Shown here: positions 34,101-43,213 of the stretch, one piece after another
Layout of the letters: each line of letters opens with the position of its first letter
How positions within the stretch are numbered: the first letter of the stretch is position 1
Origin: Deuterostichococcus epilithicus
Lineage: Eukaryota > Chlorophyta > Trebouxiophyceae > Prasiolales > Stichococcaceae
Reading direction: 5' to 3'
DNA: 64,000 nucleotides
Assembly (NCBI GenBank): GCA_033439295.1
Contig: JAVTLE010000008.1
Span: 682,001 to 746,000 of the forward strand
Position numbers and translations under genes: made by a program
Notes under the pieces: model-generated
Databases searched by the model: none
What the model saw: the letters and a program-made list of their open reading frames with translations, nothing else
Told to the model about the DNA's origin: nothing

Positions 34101-34917
34101 GTGCTGCAATATCTTGGAAGTTGAACTCACTCCGAAGGACATTGGCATCTGACGCGGAGCGCGCGCGGTGCCCCATGCGCTCGTCGCCCTCCGAGCCCAG
34201 CAGGTCTGCCAGGTGAGTTTCGGAGTCCGAGTCCGAGCCGCTGTCGGCAGCCTCGCCAGCATCGGGCGCCCACTGGCCTGCTAGGGTTGCGACCCCGCTG
34301 CCGGCTGGGCTGACGGTTGTGGCATCAGAGGGCGGTGCAAAGACAGCTGCCTGCGGGTTCGCCATTGACGCAGGGCTGCTGGAGACGGCCGCCTCGCTGG
34401 TGCCGCGGGGCCAGCTGCTGGTGGGGCCCTCTGCAGGAGCTCGCCCCGGCGAGAAGGCGTCCCGCTGCGAGAAGGCGTCCCGCAGCGGNCGCNGNGGTGC
34501 AGCGGCCGCGCCGCCATTGCTGCTGGACTGCGCGTCGGCAGCCGCGCGGACGGCTGCGGCGTGCATTGTGGAGGCCCGAGCGGCGGCTGTCGCAGCCAAG
34601 AGGGGCTGCGCCGACGGGTCTGCCGCTGCTGAGTCGGCCGCCTCATGCGCCTCGCTCTCGGCTGAGTCGCCAAGGGCTGAGGTGGATGCGTCTGCGGTCG
34701 TCTGCCTGGCATGATCCAGCACTGGCGGTGCCGCTGCCGAGCACTGCGCCAGGGGCTCAGCCCACCGGCTCCTGGGCCGGCTGGACGGCAGCCGCGGCTG
34801 CAGGCGGGGCGCTGCGCATGCCGTCGTGCACAGCCGCAAAGGGGGCCTCACACTGGCTTTGGATCGCGTGCGGCTCAAAGATTTGCTAGCAGATTCTGGC
34901 GCCACGCAGCCGTGCAT
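31121..34917 (-). CDS. ISN1: IMP-specific 5'-nucleotidase
   Basis: Dephosphorylates IMP to inosine (purine salvage); HAD-like fold. Exons: 34917-34131, 33972-33950, 33789-33523, 33266-33210, 32927-32761, 32572-32380, 32157-32101, 31863-31687, 31476-31384, 31189-31121; phases join to 629 aa. The family core follows yeast ISN1: KGHLKEQDAFISFLLRMHEM, PSLGSFFTPLKLVDAFLEYD, YVPPNFAEMRHVLNIAQ, nucleophile motif LVTFDADGTLYADG, HVAIVTAAGYPGDASRFEQR, IVGGECNYLLRV, RKERSVGVVPLVPTIYE, FNGGADVFVDLGNKSLGLEA, LHVGDRFTTSGND, ILWVANPDE. A roughly 260-residue Ala/Ser/Pro-rich N-terminal extension (exon 1, with three unknown bases near 34489-34495) is not in the yeast protein. Introns after 31687 and 31384 appear to use GC donors. 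Confidence 0.93.
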
Positions 34918-35303
34918 GCTGCTGACGGCCTCTGTGGACAGGCTCGGCTGACGACTGGCGCGCGCCAGCTGATGCGGGAGGAGCTACCGTTGATCAATGA
35001 TCAAAACCCGAAGAGTGCTATCGCGGCGAGCCGGCCCGCCTCGCGGGCGGCTGCACAAGCGCTGAAGTTCAAGTTCGAAAAAGTTGGCGGAGAGGGAGGC
35101 GCCACGGAGGGCTGCGCGATGCCCAGGTTGCGGGTCTGAAATTGACTACCAGGTAGCAATGGATGTGAAATTGCGAAGACGATTGTCTTCTGTGGCACGG
35201 TGCAACGCCATGCACTGAATCCTCCGCACAGCAAATTCCGACACCCCTGTTGACAGTTTAAGGAGTCACAAGTCAGCTGCACCGATCCTTGCAACGCTGC
35301 ACC
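34918..35303. promoter_or_regulatory. Bidirectional upstream region, ISN1 and RAF1
   Basis: 386 bp between divergent starts. No gene inside; should hold both promoters if ISN1 starts at 34917. Confidence 0.45.
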
Positions 35304-38300
35304 ATGCCGCACTCACACATGCTTCTTGGGACACAGCTGCAGACGGCCGCGGCGCCGCCCGCAGCGTTTCGGGCAGGCAGGGGCCGGCCTGGGCCATGCA
35401 GGCAAGGTGCACCACCGACAAAGGCCATGGACAGGTGCGGAGGCTGCCGAGGCTTGAGCCCATATGTTCGGCAGCCAACCTGGAGGTTGCACGGAGCACA
35501 CCCGATCAAAGCAAACCTGTGGTGCAATGATCCAACCATGCTCGCGCAGAGGCGGCGGCGGAGGCCTCATCATGCCCGGTGGTGGTGGTCCGCGGAGGAC
35601 GGCGGCCGACATCGTCGCAGAGCGGCAGACGCGCCAGCAGAACCAGACGGCGCAGCGCAGCAACGCCGGCGAGTCGGTGCTCGACGGCACACAGCGGGCC
35701 TTCCGGCCGCCAGCAGGGTTTCTGGATGCCACGATGCGCGGGGAGGACGTGGCTCTGAAGGAGGAGGAGGGCCCGGACATCGACGCGATGCTGTCGCAGC
35801 TCAAGTCCGGATCAGGTCCGCACCGGGGGGCTGCTGCTGCGCACCGCCACCATGCACATGGGCCATTCAAGGGGACGGCCCGTATCAGACACCCCCGTCA
35901 CTGAGCACGTGTGCTGCACTGTCCGGGCTTCGCCACCGTATGCTGACCAAGATGAAGGCATCCATCCGTCGCACAGACAGCTGTCGCTGCAGCTGGCGCA
36001 GATGGCCACCCCCTGAAGCGGCCACATGTTGCCGCCGCAGGCCTCTGGCACGACCTTGCCAAGCTGCTGCCCAAGCTGGCACGTAAGGGCATGGACAGCA
36101 CGGCAGTGGAGGAGAGCACCGGCTTGGAGCGCGTTCAACAGAGCGCCATGACCGTCGCGGCCTCGGTGGGTTGTGCAGCCAGGCTGTCTAGCCTCGTTGC
36201 GACCTTCGCACAGGATGTGCAGCAGTGCATGCCATCTCCCTGCTGACCTGCGCGGCATGCCATCGGCAGCCTGTGACGCGCCTTCTGCTCTGTCCTGGTG
36301 TCTCTCAGAGAATCGCAAGAGGTCCGGCTGGCTGGGCTGAGCTTGCCATCACGCTCGGCTGTGCAGGTGTACGATTCGCTGAAGCAGGCGCCGGAGATTC
36401 CGGACGAGGTGCTGGACTACTACTCCAACGAGGGCGGCGAGGCGCTGCTGTACGAGCTGCGCTTCCTGCCCGTCGACAAGCGCACGCCGCCGGCGCTGTA
36501 CATCGCGCAGAATGGCCTGGACACGCGGGTGAGGCGGCCAGCTGTGGAACCCTCTGCGTGCAGCTAGCTGAATGCAGCCCCCCGGCCCAAATTTTGCCCC
36601 TGTGCGGACGGTGCAGACGCCCGCAACATTGCACACCCGTCCTGTTGGCGTGCAACATAATTGTGCGGATGAAAGGCTTTGTATGAGACTTGCCTGGTAA
36701 GGATATCTGACAGCAGTTGGCATCTGGAAGTTGTATCATAATACGGCAGCTACCTGGCTGCCACCAGGTGTGTTCATGTCGCGACTGACCCTCCGAGCTG
36801 CCCCGCAGGAAGCGATGGTGCTGGCGCGGTCGGTCAAGGAGCACGAGCGGCGGGCCGGCCACAAGCTGGGCTTCGTCGGGGAGGAGCCCGGCGACTGCCT
36901 CGCCTTCAAGTACTACCGCGACGTGAGTTTCCCTGGTGTCAGGGTCTAGGTTCCTTATGACGCGGCCCGCCCTCAAGTACTACCGCCATTCGAGCTGTTT
37001 GTCCCGGGAATGTGCTTAGGGTTCGGGCTACTTGTGCTGCAGCCCGGCATGTGGTACCATCCGGCGCTGTGGGCGTGTCTGCTGATTTGCCGACTCGCCA
37101 GCCGGTTGCTGCCCAGCCGGCTTGCCCACCAGCTGTCGCTGAAGGGCCGCTTCACAGCACGCTTGCGGTTGGGGTGCATGGCAGCACACCACATATGCAA
37201 AGGCGATGCCGCCTGGAAGCATGCTGCATTGATGCAAAGTGCAGGGTCGCTCGAATGTCAGGCCTGGACTCCGATTTGCGCATCGTCTTCCATCTTCAGG
37301 CTCTGGAGACCAAGGACGAGCGGCAACGAGAGCGCTCTGTCACCAAGGGCCTGGACTGTGCCGCATCGGACACAGCGCGGGCCACTCTGGTGCGACTGCG
37401 CCAGTGACTCCTGACCCTCTGCTGCGCGCTCGTCCGCATCTGCAGCATTCGCAGTGCGTGTCATCCTGGGACCGCTCCTGCTGCCGCTCGCTCTTGCTGC
37501 TTCATGCTTCCGTGCTCGCCGCTGTTGGGATTGACCCTGGTCTCGGCCGCACGCCTGACACTGCAGCGGTCGGTGATCGACAAGCCAGCGGAGCCGACGG
37601 CGCCAGACGGCACCCCGGCGGGCAGCGTGCAGCTGGAGATGGTCCGCTTCACGCCGGTGCGCAACGCTGTCATGTTGTGCGTCAGTAGCACCCCTCGATC
37701 GTCAGGACGGGCAGCCTGTCATGCTGTGCGCACACTCACGAGGCTGACATCGTGCCACCCCAACGCTTGCAAGCCCTTGCTTGGTCTCAAGGCAATACAA
37801 GTGTCCGTTTCAGAACCAACGAGCCTCATCTTGCAGTCGCATTGCAACACGTGCAGGAGGAACTCGGAGTGCGGCCGGTGGCTTTGGCGGGGACATATGG
37901 CGAGATCACCACAGCAGAGCTGGCCGCGGCGCCGGCCGTAAGCACGAGCGGCGCATTCAACACCTTCCACATTGATGCCGCCGGCGCAACGGAGTGGGTG
38001 GTGAGTCATCTCTGTCTATCTGCAACCAAGAGGTGCATGCAGTCGCAAATGTGTTTGGAGTATTGAGTTGCTCACTTTGAGCAACTCTTGATACAAGTAA
38101 CAACCTTGCAACTGTTGCTCAGGCGCTGCCGGCATGGAACATCATCCTGCTTGCGCGGGCGCCAGTGGCGGTTTTCATTCCAGACTGCAGCAAGTTGCCA
38201 GAGGTTGTGTCAGCCACCAGCTCGAAGGTGAGCCGACTGAGCAACATTGTCCTCATGGCGCTGGCACAAGTTGCCAACGAAGCAGTGCACTCCGTGTAAC

Positions 38301-38923
38301 AAGTGCTCTCAACCTCGCGTAAACACGCGACCTCATGAACTCGGGAGGCTGGGGGCACCTCGCGTCTTGGCCCTGTCGGCCTTGAAGCCGGCACGGAAGT
38401 CAAAACAGCATGGGTTGCAGCACGGTCTGGTGGTGCCGCGCAGACAGAGAAGGACCGGATAAAACTGAAGGGGCCGGGGCTGCTGGTGTGTGCCCGCTCC
38501 GATGAGCTGGTGCCAGACAAGATGCTTTTGGTGGCCGATGGCGGCGGCCGCCTGCAGCTGGCCGCCGGCGACAGGTGCGACCCGCCTCATCGCAACCTGC
38601 GGCTTGCAAACGCTTGGTAATGGCTGCAGTATCTTGAAGGATCAGTGTTTTGATGTGTCGTTGCCAGCCCAATGAGCAGGATGGCACCTGGAGGCTGATC
38701 GCAGGCTGCACTGTGGTGGCAGAGCGTGCAGAGTGTGCATTTCGATGGCTGTGCAGTCAGGTCGAGCATTCCTTGGGCGGGCAAGCTGCGTGCTGACGGT
38801 CCCCTTTGAATGCGCAGCGTGCCAGAGGGCGCCACCGTGTGCGCCCAGGTGTTGTTCTGCTGCCGGCCGCCGCAGCTGCAGCTGGGAGCCAGCGCACAGA
38901 CGTCGGAGCTGCTCCAGCTTTGA
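35304..38923 (+). CDS. RAF1: Rubisco accumulation factor 1, chloroplastic
   Basis: Assembly chaperone that stabilises Rubisco large-subunit dimers after CPN60/CPN20 folding. Eleven exons: 35304-35434, 35550-35815, 36041-36165, 36367-36528, 36809-36922, 37300-37389, 37567-37656, 37857-38000, 38123-38227, 38444-38574, 38818-38923; 487 aa. Exon 1 is a transit peptide (MPHSHMLLGTQLQTAAAPPA onward). Exon 2 has a Gly-rich turn and RAFRPPAGFLDATM. Alpha domain: WHDLAKLLPKLARKGMDSTA, EESTGLERVQQ, GGEALLYELRFLPVDKRTPP, PGDCLAFKYYRDALETKDER. Beta domain: EELGVRPVALAGTYGEITTA, LPAWNIILLARAPVAVFIPD, KMLLVADGGGRLQLAAGD, VPEGATVCAQVLFCCRPP. Donors at 37389 and 37656 were chosen to keep phase. Confidence 0.95.
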
Positions 38924-39378
38924 GTAACACAGCAACCCGTGGGGCAGGGGGTTACAAACCAGTAGAGGTATGCACCGTTGCTCTCAAGTTTTAAAACCGG
39001 CGTTGCAGATTCAAAATCGAAACGAAACAATAAGTTCCAAGATGCCACTTCAAGCGCATCAACACCCTCTCAAAATTTGAAGTTGTGCAAATTGCGTTGG
39101 GATGGCCTCTAGGAAGCATGAATATGTGAATATTGTGTTATCTTGGCTTATCCAAGCGGTGCCGACAGCAGTGTCCGGCGCTAACAATGTCTGCTGACCC
39201 AATGTGGCCTGCAAAAGAATCAGGGGCAAGCCCGTCCCGCGGCGGGGTGGTTAGACTGCCGAGTGTGACGCCTGCGTGCGGCCCGCTTGCAACTCAAGGC
39301 TTCCATCACTTCCTTGGTTGCATTGGTCTCACGCCGCCAGCTGAGGGCTCACGGATTGATGGGTCCCTCAGTGCGGTC
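38924..39378. other. Convergent 3' region, RAF1 and DUF2237 gene
   Basis: 455 bp between facing stop codons. A reverse-strand TGTAA (TTACA at 38952-38956) could end the DUF2237 transcript. No coding exon seen. Confidence 0.45.
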
Positions 39379-40671
39379 TCACGCCGCATGCTGCTGCAGC
39401 ACCTCCAGCGGGATGTACTCCAGTGCCTTGGCGTCTGTGGAGGCAAGCACGACCTTGGGGGCCACGCCATTTTCGTAGGCTTCCTTCCACCTGCAGGGAA
39501 AGGGACGACGAACTCGACTTGCTGCAAGGCGCTGGGCTGGTGGCATGCACGTGCCGTCCACACGCTGTCACACATGATGCCCTGCCTACCTGGAAGCACA
39601 CAGGCACCACCTGCACAGACAGAAAGCACCAGTGATCAATCCCTGAATGAGGTCAGGTCTTAGCACTCGCCCAGAGGTGGTGTGCTGCAATCGGGGCAGT
39701 TTCATCATCCAAGAAGTGGCAGCTATGCGCCAGAAAGACCGCACTTGTCGCCGGGCTTCAGCCCCGGGAAGCCAGGCGGTCGCGGCGTGCTGAGGTCATT
39801 GCCGCGCGTCTTGGTGAATTCCAGGAACTCCTCCGTCACCTGGAATTGCGAATGCGCCTCACAACGTGGCATGCAACAGATGAGATTCTCAGCAGACCAC
39901 GTTTGCAGGCGCCAAACAGACATGCAAGACGAGTGTGCAGCTGGTGGATGTGAAAATCACCTGGGCACAAACGGCATGGACGCCATAGTCGCTGGAGGTG
40001 ACCTGCGATCCGGCACGAAAGTCGAGGGTACTCGTCAGCTAGATCGTCTTGAGCATCCTGTAGGCCAAAGCATCTTTTCCACACAAGCTGGCGCACACCT
40101 TGCAGTATCCGTCGCGCGCAAAACCAGTCACGGGGTCAGTGCAGCAGCACTCCAGCGGCCCGCCCAGCACATTCTTCGACTGCACGGACACTTGGGTGTA
40201 AGAGGTAGAGCTCGAATGAGACCCTGACAAACTTCAGAAGTTGATGCATGCTCAAGCCAGGGTCTCGGCCGCACGCATGCCTCACTTCTTGAGCAGATTG
40301 AGCCGTGTCGCTGACAGGCATGATGACCAAGCTCCTCCTCGACTGCTTGGAAGTTCCCGAAACCAAGGGGCGAGCGGTCCAATGCGAGGTCTGGCGCCAA
40401 CCTAACAGTCCTTTTGGCACCTGCATGCACATGTCAGTCATGTTCAGTCGACTGCACCGCACATTTCTTTGGACAGTGCTGCGGTGAGATGACTTGCTGG
40501 TGGGATGGGAGGCGTTGCACAGCTGGTGATACGCTCGCTGACCAGGCTGGCTGCAGATAAATTTGCATTCAGTCCATGGCGGGGCCTCCGCCATGCAGCT
40601 TGGCGCACCTGGCCCGGAGCGCGGATGACGAGCTTTGTGACCCGAGCGGAGGCGGAGAGCATACTTGCCAC
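39379..40671 (-). CDS. DUF2237 family protein, organelle-targeted, with microexon
   Basis: Function of the family is unknown; it is widespread in bacteria, plants and algae. Exons: 40671-40543 (MASMLSASARVTKLVIRAPG onward, Arg/Ser/Ala-rich, likely transit peptide), 40179-40099 (SKNVLGGPLECCCTDPVTGF, then ARDGYCK), 40002-39961 (VTSSDYGVHAVCAQ), 39839-39745 (VTEEFLEFTKTRGNDLSTPR, then GFPGLKPGD), a 21-bp microexon 39610-39590 (WCLCAS), and 39490-39379 (RWKEAYENGVAPKVVLASTD, ending TGA); 159 aa. The microexon restores the conserved GDKWCLCASRWKEA block with canonical GT/AG sites and correct phase; without it no in-frame junction exists. The donor after exon 1 (CTG|GTCAGC) is inferred. Confidence 0.9.
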
Positions 40672-41002
40672 CTAAGTATTGCAGCGAGGGCGGCCACACT
40701 GAGGTCAACGGCCGATTTGTCAGGAGCCTGCCACCTCAGCAGTACTGGTTGGATTTGTTGTTTTGAGTGATTTCAGGAGGTGCAGCGGGTGCACGCCCTG
40801 TAAATCACCATCGATCAACTTGCAGCTTGCAATTTTTTGGTTCTAAGTCTGTCCTGAGCTGCATCGTATCGGTGCAGCAACCAGCTTGCACAACCAGCTT
40901 GAATCCGACTCAAAGGTGTTAAACTCTCCTGTGGCTTCAGCTGCTGTCCTGCAAAGAAGCGAATTGCACACACAAATGCGTGCGCTTCTGGTCTTTGCCC
41001 CT

Positions 41003-41065
<63 letters not shown>

Positions 41066-41076
41066 AGCCTTGGACC
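40672..41076. promoter_or_regulatory. Bidirectional upstream region, DUF2237 gene and ALG14
   Basis: 405 bp between divergent starts, containing a (CAG)20 tract that ends 13 bp before the ALG14 start codon. Confidence 0.5.
41003..41063. repeat. (CAG)20 trinucleotide microsatellite
   Basis: 61 bp of uninterrupted CAG units immediately upstream of the ALG14 ATG (41077). If transcribed it lies in the 5' UTR. In the ATG frame it would read GCA (Ala). Confidence 0.95.
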
Positions 41077-42341
41077 ATGGCCTGGCGGTGGCTTGCCGCA
41101 GCAGCGGCAGTCCTGCTGGCTCGTTGCCTCTTCTTGTCGCTGCGACCCCTCCGGCGGAGACGCAGCAGCGATACCGCGCGCACCATGATCGTTTTAGGAT
41201 CAGGTGAACCGGCTTGCTACACAATGCGCTGTCCGGCACCAGCTGTCAAGTCAGCGGAGAGGAGTTGTCGGTCAAACTTTAGATACTCTAGATGCGACTT
41301 TGGCTGGTCGGCTGCGACAGAGTAGCAAACATCAACCAATAATGCAGGAGGGCACACTGCGGAAATGCTGGCGCTGCTTGGGGCGCTGCGGCCGCAGAGG
41401 TATGCGCCGCGGTGCTATGTGATTGCGGCGACTGACCGCATGGGAGCTTCAAAGGCTCAGGGGTTCGAGCACCAGCTCCAACAGCAGGTGGGGTGCCCAC
41501 TTTTCGAGGCTCAGCATGGCCTCAACCATGGTGTCTGCAAGCACGCAAGGTAGCAGTGGCAGCAGGAAACTCCTGCAGGGCAAGACAACGCAAACCTGTT
41601 GCAGGGTTTTGTTCTGTACAGTATAGTAGTCGTCGTGCGAGCACTGAGGACACCTCCCTGCATGCCTAGACTGGCAATGCCAAGGCGACAGCAGGTGGGG
41701 CGGTGGAGGTCATACCCCGCAGCCGGGAGGTCGGGCAATCATACCTGACATCGGTGTTGACGACCCTGCGGGCACTCAGCGTTGCGTTTGGCATCATCTG
41801 GCGGCATCGGCCCGAGCTGGTGAGGAGTGGGGCGGCATCATGCTCGTCAGCTCCATGTCGGAAGCCATTGTTGTGATGCTTGCCGCAGGAGCTCGCAATG
41901 TTTGGCGGCGTCACCGCCATCTGGGAGCGCTGACATCCTCCAGCTGCTGAGCAAATCTGACGCAAGTGTGCATGGCTGCGTGCAGCTGCTGGTCAATGGG
42001 CCGGGGACCTGTATACCCATCTGCGGCGCCGCGCTGCTATTCAGGTCAGCCTGAGACTGTGCCCATGCATGGGACGCATACATGCCCTGGCTATTTGGCA
42101 GGAGGTCCTGACAGAGGCAAAGTCAAATGGCGACGTTGGCAGTGGTGTGCATGTGGATTGCAGGCTCTGCGGCGTGAAGGACTGCCGCATCGTGTACGTG
42201 GAGAGTATTGCGCGGGTGACCTCGCTCAGCCTGTCGGGCCTGATCCTGTACCACTGCCGTGCGGCCAGCGCCTTTTACGTGCAGTGGCCTCGGCTGCAGG
42301 CGCGGTATCCCCGCAGCCTCTATCAGGGCAGGCTGTATTGA
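41077..42341 (+). CDS. ALG14: ALG14, membrane subunit of UDP-GlcNAc transferase
   Basis: Anchors ALG13 at the ER to add the second GlcNAc to dolichol-PP-GlcNAc in N-glycan synthesis. Exons: 41077-41203, 41348-41487, 41670-41819, 41986-42044, 42164-42341; 217 aa, phases consistent. An N-terminal membrane anchor (MAWRWLAAAAAVLLARCLFL) is followed by a basic RRRR stretch. Family motifs: TMIVLGSGGHTAEMLALLGA, YAPRCYVIAATDRMGASKAQ, IPRSREVGQSYLTSVLTTLR, NGPGTCIPICGAALLFR, CRIVYVESIARVTSLSLSGL, FYVQWPRLQARYPRSLYQGR. Length matches the family. A TGTAA at 42667-42671 is the first candidate poly(A) signal. Confidence 0.96.
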
Positions 42342-43213
42342 CCCAGTGCCGGTAACTATGAGGGGACAGCAAAGACCTGCTGGCCTCTTCGATGATGTTC
42401 TGGATGCACACCTGGTCGGCCTAGAATTCTGTACAACTAAACTTCAGCGGCTTAGACGTTGCCGCTCCGGCCGGCCGCTGTCCAATCGGCAGGCTATATT
42501 TGCATGATTGTATGAATTTTGGCAAGATTTCATGTGTGCACCAATATTGACGAGAGGACGTCTGATTAAACATGTCCTCTGACCGAGATAATGTGTATAC
42601 CGCCTGCGCTCTGGAAGTGCTCTCCTGAGTTTCGGGCGAGGAACATCAGTGTGGATCAATAGGACGTGTAACCACCAATGTGTCCTTCGACAGCGTCCTT
42701 AAGCGACCCTCGACGAAAGCAGGAGGACTTCCCTAACGGCTGCAGCAACTGTGGCTGTTGTCTCGAGAAAGCGCCGGCGCAGGAGCTGTCAGGTTGGACT
42801 TGAGGCATGGTTGATCGTGGGTGACATACGTTGCCAATCAGGAGTAGTTGACGACGACTCTGCTAAGCCGGCACCTTGTGATACACCAAAGGACCATCTT
42901 ACCGTTGCCAACCCAACAGTTCTTCGCTGAGTATCAGCAGCAGTTCCTATGGCATTGACAGGCCGCTCTGCCGACAGGTCACAACAGAAATATTGGTAAG
43001 GCACTCAGCCGTGAGTCACAGGCTCGACCACACCAGACATACGCTGTGGGTTTTCACCACCTGTAGAGCAACGACTGAAGTTTCACGGCACCAGTAGGGT
43101 TTCTCGTGCTCACCAGCCTCAGCGGGCAGCGCAATAGCATGGTGGCGTGCCCCGGCAGTCTACGCCGCGCCCCCTGCCGCATGCCACCCTGCGCATGCTG
43201 ACCTGCGCCTTCC
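42342..43213. other. Convergent 3' region, ALG14 and unknown helical gene
   Basis: About 870 bp between facing stops, with TGTAA at 42667. I found no coding exon, RNA gene or repeat in it. Confidence 0.45.

Noticed and set aside
40886-41188. Poly-Gln or poly-Ser protein over the CAG tract
   Set aside because: Created by the trinucleotide repeat; ALG14 starts at 41077 in another frame with a clear membrane anchor.
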